Source: Bacteroidales bacterium
GTDB lineage: Bacteria > Bacteroidota > Bacteroidia > Bacteroidales > UBA932
Assembly: GCA_015060205.1 (NCBI GenBank)
Contig: SUYY01000003.1
Location: forward strand, 20,719-84,718
DNA: 64,000 nucleotides
Direction of reading: 5' to 3'
Each line of letters opens with the position of its first letter. Position 1 is the first letter of the stretch. Positions 26,059 to 34,436 of the stretch are shown piece by piece. The position numbers and the translations under genes are program-made. Below the pieces are notes generated by a model. It did no database searches. It saw only the letters and a program-made list of their open reading frames with translations, and was not told the origin of the DNA.

Positions 26059-26484
26059 CTATTTTACTCTGAACCAATCCATTGTACGTCCAAGAAGACC
26101 TCTTGCATCAAGTGAGCCGCGAACTTTGAGTACATCTCCGTCCACCTGCATTGAGCAGTTGTAGGTCTTTCCATTGCCCGGATCGTAGATCTTTCCGCCG
26201 GCATATTTGTTTCCGTCCTTCTTCAGTCCGTGGAGCATATTCAGTCCGAGAATCTCTCTTGTGCGGAGTTTAGGATCCGGATTGTTCTCGTCTTTTGCAG
26301 GAGTTCCGTCTGCTTCAGTCGGCTTTTCAAGCCATACGATCTTGCCGTTGTAGACATCTCCGCTCTTGTATACCTCTACGATGGCGGTTCCGTCCTCAAG
26401 TTTCCATTTGCCGATGACATCCTGTGCAAATGCAGCAGCGATTGGCATCATCATGCAGATTGCGCTTAAGATAATTCTTTTCAT
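26059..26484 (-). CDS. DUF2147 secreted protein
   Basis: The 141-residue protein starts with a signal peptide (MKRIILSAICMMMPIAAAFA). It then shows the DUF2147 pattern: IGKWKLEDGTAIVEVYK, YNGKIVWLEKP, the central EILGLNMLHGLKKDGNKYAGGKIYDP and a C-terminal LLGRTMDWFRV. The family is a small periplasmic lipocalin-like barrel of unknown role. It is monocistronic, transcribed from the leftward arm of a divergent promoter pair at 26511-26541. Confidence 0.88.
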   Translation of the reverse strand: MKRIILSAICMMMPIAAAFAQDVIGKWKLEDGTAIVEVYKSGDVYNGKIVWLEKPTEADGTPAKDENNPDPKLRTREILGLNMLHGLKKDGNKYAGGKIYDPGNGKTYNCSMQVDGDVLKVRGSLDARGLLGRTMDWFRVK

Positions 26485-26510
26485 TTCTTATAGGTTTTAA
26501 AAGTACGGTC

Positions 26511-26541
26511 GCAAAGGTAATTAAAAATTCCTTACCTTTGC
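26511..26541. promoter_or_regulatory. Divergent promoter pair forming an inverted repeat
   Basis: GCAAAGGTAA and TTACCTTTGC are a perfect 10 bp inverted repeat with an 11-base spacer. Each arm is a -7 box (TACCTTTG), one facing the DUF2147 gene and one facing the GH84-like gene. Each polymerase would occupy the other's upstream element. Confidence 0.6.
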
Positions 26542-26566
26542 ACGCTCCACGAAAGCCTTTCAACTG

Positions 26567-28099
26567 ATGAGAAGATATATACGGACCATACTTATATTGA
26601 TTATCCTTTCTTTTGCGACCTTTCCTGCAGATGCGGCAAGACGTAAAAGAATACAGGTGGATACTGTCGGGCTTCGCTGCAGGGGAGTTATGGAAAGTTT
26701 TGCCGGTATTGAGTCCGGATTGGACGAGAGGCTTGATTTCTATGTGTCTGAGAAACTCACACATTATTTCTATTGTCCTTCTGACGACAGGTACTGCAAC
26801 AGGTGGGGATGGAAGTTCCTCTATAACGACAGCGACCGTCACATGGTCCGAAACCTGAAGGCCATATGTGAGGGTAAAGGAATTGAGTTTGTCTGGACAG
26901 TAAACCCGGGTGAACGCTACAGATGGAACGATGAAGATTATAAGTACCTGAGGGATAAACTTATAATGATGTATTACAATGGCATACGTTCTTTTGCTGT
27001 ATATTTCCCGGACACTGCCGGTGACTATCGTGATGTAGAAGAAAGACTTAAGGCCGACTTTGTAGCGACTCGAGAAGAGGAAGTGTCTCTGTATATGATA
27101 AACGGCATTCCGGTATCCGAATATCCGTCAGAAGGTCACTCGGCAGTACGCTCCCTTATGCGTGGTTACCATTTCGATGACTCCTTTGTCGCTTCTGCTA
27201 CCGCTCAAGATGCAGTGATATGCAATATTCTGGAGAATGATGAGTTTGCACGTCTCGCCCTCATATCTGTAGCGGAATTTGCAGGAGATCCTCTGAAATA
27301 TTCTCCGGACAGGACTTTGGCGGATGCGGTCACCACTCTTGATGAGGATGTCAGGGAAGCATTCATGACATTTCTGCGCCATACGGGGAATGTGGATGAA
27401 TCCACTCAGATATCAGTCTTCAGCCTCGATGGATGGTCGAAGGAAAGATCTGACAGTCTGAAGGCTGAATTTGACAGGATTGAGGCAGTCCCTGCCATGA
27501 TGCAGGATTGCTCCGGTACTGAAATATATAGTGCTCTCGAACCTTGGCTGGTGGAGTTCGGCAGGTTGGGAACCAGAGGAAAAAAGGTTCTATCCTGCAT
27601 GGAATATTACAAGACAGGCAATCTTGGCGCTTTCTGGCAGACTTATCGGTCTTCGGTAATGTCTGATGAAGAAATTGCATCCTATCAGATGTATCCTGTG
27701 GGAGAAAGCAAACTTCATCCTTTCTGCATGACTGCGATGGAGCAAATGAAGAAAGGCTTCGAAGAAATGCTCCTGAGCAAGACACATCTGCATAATCTCG
27801 CTTCGACATTATACGCCGAACCGAACGCTGCTCTGGATTCCGACTTCTCCACATATATCAATTCTTCGGGACACATAGAGTTTGCAATCCCCGCAGATGC
27901 GGATACATGCTATCTTCTTACAGGAGACCTGCCTGAGCAGGGAATGGTACTTTTCCGTCAGATCAGGACTGACGGCTCTCTTGCCGCCGAGTTCGTAGTA
28001 AGGTCCGGATATTCGGAATTTCATCTGAAGGAAGGTGCTGTAAAGGTTGATATAGTGGGAGATGTGGATGTGTATGAAAACATTTTTGTATATTTGTAG
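26567..28099 (+). CDS. Secreted GH84-like (beta-N-acetylglucosaminidase fold) protein, probably non-catalytic
   Basis: The 510-residue protein has a signal peptide (IRTILILIILSFATFPADA). Residues 38-150 follow the GH84 barrel closely: RGVMESFAGIE (for GVVEGFYGTPW), LTHYFYCPSDDRY, IEFVWTVNPGERYRWNDED and IRSFAVYFPDTAGD. Active GH84 enzymes have two adjacent aspartates (FDD) at the last site; here it is F147-P148-D149. The GFYG loop and the later WNFPVSD-type segment are also lost, while the helical part after the barrel (LALISVAEFAGDPLKYSP) is kept. I infer a pseudoenzyme, perhaps glycan-binding. trpS follows 17 bp later. Confidence 0.7.
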   Translation: MRRYIRTILILIILSFATFPADAARRKRIQVDTVGLRCRGVMESFAGIESGLDERLDFYVSEKLTHYFYCPSDDRYCNRWGWKFLYNDSDRHMVRNLKAICEGKGIEFVWTVNPGERYRWNDEDYKYLRDKLIMMYYNGIRSFAVYFPDTAGDYRDVEERLKADFVATREEEVSLYMINGIPVSEYPSEGHSAVRSLMRGYHFDDSFVASATAQDAVICNILENDEFARLALISVAEFAGDPLKYSPDRTLADAVTTLDEDVREAFMTFLRHTGNVDESTQISVFSLDGWSKERSDSLKAEFDRIEAVPAMMQDCSGTEIYSALEPWLVEFGRLGTRGKKVLSCMEYYKTGNLGAFWQTYRSSVMSDEEIASYQMYPVGESKLHPFCMTAMEQMKKGFEEMLLSKTHLHNLASTLYAEPNAALDSDFSTYINSSGHIEFAIPADADTCYLLTGDLPEQGMVLFRQIRTDGSLAAEFVVRSGYSEFHLKEGAVKVDIVGDVDVYENIFVYL

Positions 28100-28116
28100 T
28101 TTATATACGATAAGAT

Positions 28117-29232
28117 ATGGGAAAAGTTATATTGACAGGTGACCGTCCGACCGGAAAACTTCATCTCGGACATTATGTGGGTTCACTTCGCAGAAGAGTG
28201 GAACTTCAGAATTCAGGAGAATTCGATAAGATATTCATAATGATTGCAGATGCTCAGGCCTTGACAGACAATGCTGACAATCCGGAAAAGATACGTCAGA
28301 ACATCATCGAGGTCGCACTTGATTATCTTTCGGCAGGTCTCGATCCTGAAAAGGTGACCATCTTCATCCAGTCCCAGGTTCCGGAACTGTGTGAACTTGC
28401 ATTCTATTATATGAACCTTGTGACCGTCCAGCGTCTTCAGAGAAATCCGACTGTGAAGCAGGAGATTCTCCTTCGCGGTTTTTCAGATAGTGAAGATGAC
28501 GAGACACAGAACAGGAAGGGTATACCTGTAGGATTCTTTACCTATCCGATCAGCCAGGCTTCTGATATCACGGCTTTCCGTGCCACAACAGTTCCTGTCG
28601 GTGTAGACCAGGCCCCTATGATAGAGCAGACAAGGGAAATCGTGCACAAGTTCAATGCGGTCTATGGTGAAACTCTGGTTACTCCGGAAATGCTTCTTCC
28701 TGAAAATGCGGTGTGCTGCCGGCTCCCCGGTACTGACGGCAAGGCCAAGATGTCAAAGTCTCTGGGTAACTGCATCTATCTTTCCGACACTTCCAAGGAG
28801 ATAAAGAAGAAGGTGAACAGCATGTATACAGATCCTGAACATCTTCAGATCGAAGATCCGGGACATGTCGAGGGAAATGTGGTCTTTACATATCTTGATG
28901 CCTTCAGCACTCCTGAACATTTTGCAAAGTTCCTTCCTGAATATGCGGATCTTGATGAAATGAAGGCGCACTACCGTCGAGGAGGGCTTGGAGACGGAAC
29001 ATGCAAGAAGTTCCTGTTCAACATCATGGAAGATTTCCTTCAGCCTATCAGAGAGCGTCGTGCAAAATATGAGCAGGACATTCCGGCAGTATATGAGATT
29101 CTCCGCAAGGGATCTGAGACTGCCAGAGCAGAAGCGGCAAAGACGCTTGCAGATGTCCGCAAGGCAATGAAGATCGATTATTTCGATGATGCCGCCCTGA
29201 TAGCGGAACACACAAAGAAATACAGCAAGTAA
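28117..29232 (+). CDS. trpS: Tryptophanyl-tRNA synthetase
   Basis: This class I synthetase charges tRNA-Trp. The 371-residue protein has the HIGH-type motif in [16 protein letters not shown], the KMSKS loop as AKMSKSLGN, and [13 protein letters not shown] in between. These fit the TrpRS family, including its bacterial branch with a slightly longer C-terminus. It follows the GH84-like gene after 17 bp on the same strand, but the two functions are unrelated. It ends before a bidirectional terminator shared with the convergent Dabb gene. Confidence 0.96.
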   Translation: MGKVILTGDRPTGKLHLGHYVGSLRRRVELQNSGEFDKIFIMIADAQALTDNADNPEKIRQNIIEVALDYLSAGLDPEKVTIFIQSQVPELCELAFYYMNLVTVQRLQRNPTVKQEILLRGFSDSEDDETQNRKGIPVGFFTYPISQASDITAFRATTVPVGVDQAPMIEQTREIVHKFNAVYGETLVTPEMLLPENAVCCRLPGTDGKAKMSKSLGNCIYLSDTSKEIKKKVNSMYTDPEHLQIEDPGHVEGNVVFTYLDAFSTPEHFAKFLPEYADLDEMKAHYRRGGLGDGTCKKFLFNIMEDFLQPIRERRAKYEQDIPAVYEILRKGSETARAEAAKTLADVRKAMKIDYFDDAALIAEHTKKYSK

Positions 29233-29249
29233 CAACAATATAAAAAAAT

Positions 29250-29275
29250 GAAGAGGCCGGAGCCTCTTCTTTTTT
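29250..29275. terminator. Bidirectional terminator between trpS and the Dabb gene
   Basis: Stem GAAGAGGC/GCCTCTTC with CGGA loop, followed by six T on plus. A run of seven A before it provides the U-tract on minus. Confidence 0.88.
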
Positions 29276-29279
29276 GTTT

Positions 29280-29579
29280 CTATCTTTCGTATTCGACTTT
29301 AGCACGAACTTCGGCGATAGTCTTTACATATTCTATGACGTTGTCCCTCATGTCGTCTGCCTTGTAGGCTGCAAGTGCTTCCCAACTGTCAAAGTCTGCT
29401 ATCATCACTGCATCGTAAGATGACTTTCCGTCATTTCTGTTGATTCCGATTTCGAGTGCAGTCAGACCAGGCACGAGTCCCAGGAGGGACTGATACTTTT
29501 CCTTGACATCTTCAGCCAGTTCTTTTTCAGTCTTGCCATCTGATGGCTTGAACTTCCACATTACACAATATCTTACCAT
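29280..29579 (-). CDS. Dabb-family (stress-responsive A/B barrel) protein
   Basis: I start at Met 29579 (MVRYCVMWKFKPS), as Dabb proteins begin with this strand; the track start adds ten residues. The 99-residue product has the family pattern: H/MWKFK strand, a helix (ELAEDVKEKYQSL), GLTALEIGIN, SYDAVMIADFDSWEAL and a C-terminal helix. Such small ferredoxin-like dimers have varied or unknown roles. It is monocistronic and ends at the bidirectional terminator. Confidence 0.85.
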   Translation of the reverse strand: MVRYCVMWKFKPSDGKTEKELAEDVKEKYQSLLGLVPGLTALEIGINRNDGKSSYDAVMIADFDSWEALAAYKADDMRDNVIEYVKTIAEVRAKVEYER

Positions 29580-29881
29580 AGTTATTAGATTTTTGAAATG
29601 GTTAAACAAATTTGGCTACTAAAGTAAGAACATTCTTTGACATGTCCAAAATTAAATTTCTATTATTTGAAAATAGTTCAGAGAAGATGTCTTTCTGAAT
29701 TTTATTCATGCCCTTGCGGGCCATCACACTATTACTTCGGAGTCTTTGCAGCAGGTGCTCTGCTCGCATCATCGCCACCCGTGCCATCATTGACAGCAGG
29801 TCTTTCTTTTACAGGACCGGACCTGTCACGTTGATATTCCGGAGATAAATCCTATATTTGTATCGTCTTTGTCACTGATTG
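29580..29881. other. Intergenic region with the glycan-cluster promoter and a possible gene relic
   Basis: About 300 bp without a supported gene. The right end has the promoter of the flippase gene. On the minus strand, 29732-29851 is open for 39 codons ending in TAA and encodes a hydrophilic tail-like peptide (ERPAVNDGTGGDD in its middle). It has no start codon and a stop just upstream. It may be the relic C-terminus of a lost gene, or chance. The track ORFs 29602-29790 and 29637-29834 are not supported. Confidence 0.4.
29831..29860 (+). promoter_or_regulatory. Promoter of the surface-glycan cluster
   Basis: TTG (29831-29833), 19 bp, TATATTTG (29853-29860), a perfect consensus. It lies 22 bp before ATG 29882 and probably drives the four collinear genes to 34436. 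Confidence 0.7.
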
Positions 29882-31411
29882 ATGACCGGAAACAGGGAAC
29901 ATACAAAAAGGATTGCCAGGAACACTCTGATGCTCTACATCAGGATGTTCTTCATGATGGTCTTGGGACTCTTCACATCTCGTATCGTACTTGAGTCCTT
30001 GGGTGAAGACGACTTCGGAATATACAACGTGGTCGGTGGTGTGGTAGCCATGTTCTCGGTGATTTCAGGGGCGCTTACCACGGCTGTGACAAGATTCATA
30101 ACTTTCGAGATGGGCAGGGGAGAGAGTGCCAGACTCGGCCGGGTATATTCTACCGCGGTCAATGTGCAGATTATCCTTGCACTGATTGTGGTCCTGGTAG
30201 CGGAGCCTGTCGGATTATGGTTCATTGACAATGTCATGACCATATCACCCGAAAAGATACCTGCTGCACGTTCGGTCATGCATCTATCCCTTCTTGCCTT
30301 TGTCATCAATCTTCTGAGCGTGCCGCAGATGGCTTCCATAACGGCGCATGAAAAGATGTCTGCATATGCTTATATCGGTATTCTTGACGGTACACTCAGA
30401 TTTGCAGTCGCCCTGCTCATAAGCCGTTCTTCCTCTGACCGTCTTGTCCTATATGCCGCACTGATGTCCATGGTAGTGCTTCTGGTCAGAATGGCATACG
30501 GAATATATTGCAGAAGGCATTTCCCTGAATGCCGCTACAGACCTGTCATGGACAAGGCTCTGATCGGGGAGATGTTTTCATTTGCCGGATGGAACTTTAT
30601 CGGAGTTTCTTCGGGCGTCTTGAGGGACCAGGGTGGAAATGTGCTCATAAACGTATTCTACGGCCCTTCCGTCAATGCGGCAAGAGGTGTCGCCGTCCAA
30701 CTCAACGGGGCGATCCAGTCATTTGTGACCAATTTCATGACAGCGGTAAACCCTCAGATAACCAAATCCTATGCTGCCGGAGACAAGGACTATATGTTCT
30801 CCCTCATGCGCAAGGCGTCCAGAATGTCATTCTACCTTCTGCTCGTGCTCGCCCTTCCGGTTCTTTTCAACACGGAATATGTGATGTCCTTGTGGCTGAA
30901 GGAAGTTCCGGAGCATTCGGTACTTTTCGTACAGTGGTTCATAGTCTTTGCCTTGAGCGAATCCATATCCCAACCGCTTATCACGGCGATGTTCGCCACA
31001 GGAAACATACGGAATTATCAGTTGGTGGTAGGAGGACTTCAACTTCTGAATCTTCCGATATCATATCTTTTCCTGAAGGCCGGAGCCATCCCTGAGGTGA
31101 CTGTGATTGTGTCGGTCGTGATTTCTCAGATATCCCTGGGAGCACGTCTTTTCATGCTCGAACGGATGATCGGACTCTCCATAAGTGAATTTGTGAAAAG
31201 GGTGTATTTCAACGTGCTCATGGTTGCTGCTCTCTCTCTTGTCCTGCCGGTTGCGGTCTCATACGTAGTGACGGACGGCTTTGCCGGTTTTGCGGTAAAG
31301 GTGGCGGTAGCGCTGCTTTCCGCATGTCTGTCCATATTCTTTATCGGTTGTTCGGGAGCAGAGAGGAAAGAGGTGATCGGTTTTCTGAAAAACAGGCTTA
31401 TGCGTAAATGA
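29882..31411 (+). CDS. Oligosaccharide flippase, Wzx/MATE-like
   Basis: I start at ATG 29882, one codon after the track TTG. The 509-residue protein has about twelve to fourteen membrane segments; early ones are NTLMLYIRMFFMMVLGLFTSRIVL and FGIYNVVGGVVAMFSVISGAL. These match the polysaccharide biosynthesis flippases of Bacteroidales, which move lipid-linked glycan units across the inner membrane. It is the first gene of a four-gene unit with a pyruvyl transferase, an FrhB-like protein and a GT32 enzyme. Confidence 0.9.
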   Translation: MTGNREHTKRIARNTLMLYIRMFFMMVLGLFTSRIVLESLGEDDFGIYNVVGGVVAMFSVISGALTTAVTRFITFEMGRGESARLGRVYSTAVNVQIILALIVVLVAEPVGLWFIDNVMTISPEKIPAARSVMHLSLLAFVINLLSVPQMASITAHEKMSAYAYIGILDGTLRFAVALLISRSSSDRLVLYAALMSMVVLLVRMAYGIYCRRHFPECRYRPVMDKALIGEMFSFAGWNFIGVSSGVLRDQGGNVLINVFYGPSVNAARGVAVQLNGAIQSFVTNFMTAVNPQITKSYAAGDKDYMFSLMRKASRMSFYLLLVLALPVLFNTEYVMSLWLKEVPEHSVLFVQWFIVFALSESISQPLITAMFATGNIRNYQLVVGGLQLLNLPISYLFLKAGAIPEVTVIVSVVISQISLGARLFMLERMIGLSISEFVKRVYFNVLMVAALSLVLPVAVSYVVTDGFAGFAVKVAVALLSACLSIFFIGCSGAERKEVIGFLKNRLMRK

Positions 31412-31421
31412 CGGTATCAGC

Positions 31422-32519
31422 ATGAAGAAATCTACGGCAACAGTGACATGGGTCACATACAGGAATATCGGTACTTGCCTTCAGGCCTATGCCCTTCAGA
31501 GGGCAATCAAGGATTTGGGGTTTGATAATATGGTCATTGACGATGCTTCTGTCATAGCATCATTTCCGAGGAAACGCTTTTCTCCGTTGAGACTGCTCAG
31601 GAGCATCCCGTTCCTTGCCCCTTCCAGATCTGCCTTTAAAAAATGCAGAAGACAGACCGAATATGAATTGGAGGATTTCAAGAGGAAATACATGTCGATA
31701 GACAGCGGTTGGAAAAGCCGTGAAGACCTTTCCTCGAGATATGAAGTCTTTGTGGCCGGAAGCGACCAGATATGGTCTCCGACATCACATTTCGACGATT
31801 TCTATTACCTCGGATTCACCGACAGACCCAAGATCGCTTACGCACCGAGTTTCGGCACCTCTCTTTATCCTGATTCCATGGTTCCTCTTGTCAGGCCATA
31901 TCTGGATAAGTTCTCCCGTCTGTCAGTGAGGGAGGCTCGAGGGGCGGAGATCCTCAAGGAAAAGTTCGATATGGATGCACAGGTCACTGCAGACCCGACA
32001 ATTCTTCTTGACCGTGGCAGGTGGGACATCCTGACACAGGAGAAATCTCCATATGAAAGGCCATACGCCCTGTGCTACTTTCTTACGTATAACAAGGCTT
32101 ATATCTCCTTTGCAAGGGAATATTGCCATGAGAGAGGTCTGGACATGAAAGTGGTGGTGACATCCCATGATTTTGTCCGCCGCGGCTTCGATGAGGTGGT
32201 CACGGGTCCTCAGGGCTTTCTGAACTTTCTGAAACACGCCGATATGGTCTTTACTGACTCTTTCCATGGTACCATATTCTCTCTGATATTTGAAAGACAG
32301 TTCATTCCGTTCCGCCGTTTCCGCGACGATTCGCCTCTGAGCCAGAACTCCAGGATGGAGAATCTTCTCTCGAGGACGGGACTGGCAGACCGGTTCATGG
32401 ATGAGGCATCTCTTCCTATGCGTTTCGTGCCCGTAGAATTCGGTCGGGTGCGTCAGGAGATTTCACGTATGAGGGAAGAATCCCTGAAATATCTTTCAGA
32501 TTCACTAAACAGCATTTGA
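31422..32519 (+). CDS. Polysaccharide pyruvyl transferase family protein
   Basis: The 365-residue protein begins ATVTWVTYRNIGTCLQAYAL, the family's usual first beta-strand and loop. It has VAGSDQIWSP and IAYAPSFGTS in the middle and a late MVFTDSFHGTIFSLIF, all hallmarks of the PS_pyruv_trans family. These enzymes transfer pyruvate (as a ketal) from PEP to a sugar of an exopolysaccharide, or act as related glycan-modifying enzymes. It stands 10 bp after the flippase and 1 bp before the FrhB-like gene. Confidence 0.9.
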   Translation: MKKSTATVTWVTYRNIGTCLQAYALQRAIKDLGFDNMVIDDASVIASFPRKRFSPLRLLRSIPFLAPSRSAFKKCRRQTEYELEDFKRKYMSIDSGWKSREDLSSRYEVFVAGSDQIWSPTSHFDDFYYLGFTDRPKIAYAPSFGTSLYPDSMVPLVRPYLDKFSRLSVREARGAEILKEKFDMDAQVTADPTILLDRGRWDILTQEKSPYERPYALCYFLTYNKAYISFAREYCHERGLDMKVVVTSHDFVRRGFDEVVTGPQGFLNFLKHADMVFTDSFHGTIFSLIFERQFIPFRRFRDDSPLSQNSRMENLLSRTGLADRFMDEASLPMRFVPVEFGRVRQEISRMREESLKYLSDSLNSI

Positions 32520-32520
32520 T

Positions 32521-33705
32521 ATGGAACGTATATGTAGCCCTTCACAATGTTCCGGTTGCGGTTCTTGTGTCAATGTCTGTCCTCAAGGCGCAGTCTCTCT
32601 TGTCAACGGCTCTTTGGGTGCAGGACTCTCACATGTCGACCAGTCCTTGTGCGTGGACTGCGGATTATGTGTAAAGGTTTGTCCCGTAAGGACTCCTGTC
32701 CCTCTACGAGTTCCGACTCACTCATATGCTTCATATGCGAAAGATAGTGCCGACCGTGCCGCTTCTGCATCAGGAGGAGCGTCTGCAATGTTTGTCAACT
32801 CGGTCCTGGAAGAAGGGGGAGTAGCATATGGCTGTGCTCAGAGGGAAGATTGCAACATAGGACATATAAGGGTTTCAGATATATCGGAAGCAGGATTGCT
32901 CAAGGGTTCCAAATATGTATATGGTAAGGTGGCAGACATATATTCAAGTGTTCTGAACGACCTGAAAGAGCAAAGGAAGGTCTTTTTTACAGGACTTCCG
33001 TGTCAGGTGGCCGGACTCGTCAATCTTGTCGCTAGGCATCCCGGACTCGATCGGTTGCTCTTTACTGCGGACCTGTGCTGTCATGGAGCACCGTCATTGC
33101 CGCTCCTGAAGGAACATGTGAGATATCTGGGATTATCTTCACGGGCAGATAAGGCGGTCTTCAGGGAAAAGACCTCTTCCGGGATCTCATATCTCCTCGC
33201 TCTTTATGATTCAGACGGAAAGCGTCTATATCGCAGATCCTCGAGGAAAGACTATTATATGACAGGCTTTGTCAGCGGCATGTTCATGAGGGAAAACTGC
33301 TTCAACTGTCCTTATGCACGCAAGGAACGATGTTCGGACATAACATTTGCCGACCATTGGGCCATGGGCAGAAGCGATGATCCTCAGATGTCATATGCCA
33401 AGGGCATATCTACCATACTGGTCAATACGCCGAAAGGGAAATCCCTGCTCGAATCTGCATCCGGTCATCTGATACTCGAATCACGCCCGATGGAGGAGGC
33501 TCTCAGAAATGCAAGATTCATACGGCCGATAGACAGGCCTGAGGACTATGAACGGTTTGCAGCATCTTATGAATCAGAGGGTTATGAGGCATCTTGCAGA
33601 AAATTCCTTCCAGCCTATATGAGGCGGACCCTTCTGGATGAAATCAGGTCGAGATATTACAGATGGCCTGTCAGACAATTTATACGTAAACTACTGAAGA
33701 AATGA
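32521..33705 (+). CDS. Coenzyme F420 hydrogenase/dehydrogenase beta-subunit-like iron-sulfur protein
   Basis: The 394-residue protein has two N-terminal [4Fe-4S] sites (CSGCGSCVNVCPQGAV and CVDCGLCVKVCPV). An FrhB N- and C-terminal region follows, with FTGLPCQVAGL, CHGAPS and a further cysteine cluster NCFNCPYARKERC. Such proteins sit beside pyruvyl transferases in many Bacteroidales glycan loci, where their redox role is not established; F420 itself is not expected here. It overlaps the GT32 gene by 4 bp (ATGA). Confidence 0.9.
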   Translation: MERICSPSQCSGCGSCVNVCPQGAVSLVNGSLGAGLSHVDQSLCVDCGLCVKVCPVRTPVPLRVPTHSYASYAKDSADRAASASGGASAMFVNSVLEEGGVAYGCAQREDCNIGHIRVSDISEAGLLKGSKYVYGKVADIYSSVLNDLKEQRKVFFTGLPCQVAGLVNLVARHPGLDRLLFTADLCCHGAPSLPLLKEHVRYLGLSSRADKAVFREKTSSGISYLLALYDSDGKRLYRRSSRKDYYMTGFVSGMFMRENCFNCPYARKERCSDITFADHWAMGRSDDPQMSYAKGISTILVNTPKGKSLLESASGHLILESRPMEEALRNARFIRPIDRPEDYERFAASYESEGYEASCRKFLPAYMRRTLLDEIRSRYYRWPVRQFIRKLLKK

Positions 33706-34436
33706 TACCGAAGGTCATACACTACTGCTGGTTCGGCAGAAAGCCGTTGCCGGAGTCAGCCCTCAGATGCATTGAGTCCTGGAAGAAATACCTTCCGGAT
33801 CATAAGATCGTGCAGTGGAACGAGGATAATTTCGATGTGGAGTCTGTCCCTTATGTTTCACAGGCATATAAGGCTGGGAAATATGCATTTGTGAGCGACT
33901 ATGCCCGCTTCAAGGTGCTGCATGAGATGGGTGGCATCTATTTCGATACCGATGTGGAAGTGGTGTCTTCTATGGATGATGTACTTTCTGAGGGACCTTA
34001 TATGGGTATGGAACGGACACTTTCCGGAGATGTTGCGGTCAATCCCGGACTTGGATTTGCTGCGGAACCGGGTATGGGCCTGCTTGCCGGTCTTCTCGAA
34101 CGCTATTCTCATATGAATTTCATCAAAGAGGACGGAACTCTCAATCTTACGACCATTGTCAGATATACCACCGATATTCTTCAGGAAAATGGCTATACCG
34201 CTCATGACAAGAGACAGTCCTGCGGAGGTTTCAATATTTATCCGGTGGATTACTTCTGCCCTCTGGATTATCGTACAGGACGTCTGGTCAGGACGAGCAA
34301 TACCCATACCATCCACCATTATGCCTCCACATGGCATACGTGGAGGGATAAATGGATCAGACTCAAGAGGATTTTCTTCTCCGAGGACCAGATCAAGAGG
34401 ATATCTGCTTATCTTGACAGATTCAGAAAGCGCTAG
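33702..34436 (+). CDS. GT32-family glycosyltransferase
   Basis: The 244-residue protein opens with MIPKVIHYCWFGRKPLP. It has WKKYLPDHKIVQWNEDNFD, then SDYARFKVLHEMGGIYFDTDVEV, with the DXD metal site at D82-D84. This is the pattern of GT32/TcdA-TcdB-type sugar transferases acting on surface glycans or capsule repeat units. The donor and acceptor are unknown. It ends the collinear glycan cluster; its last bases overlap the convergent YbaK-GT2 gene by 4 bp. Confidence 0.92.
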   Translation: MIPKVIHYCWFGRKPLPESALRCIESWKKYLPDHKIVQWNEDNFDVESVPYVSQAYKAGKYAFVSDYARFKVLHEMGGIYFDTDVEVVSSMDDVLSEGPYMGMERTLSGDVAVNPGLGFAAEPGMGLLAGLLERYSHMNFIKEDGTLNLTTIVRYTTDILQENGYTAHDKRQSCGGFNIYPVDYFCPLDYRTGRLVRTSNTHTIHHYASTWHTWRDKWIRLKRIFFSEDQIKRISAYLDRFRKR

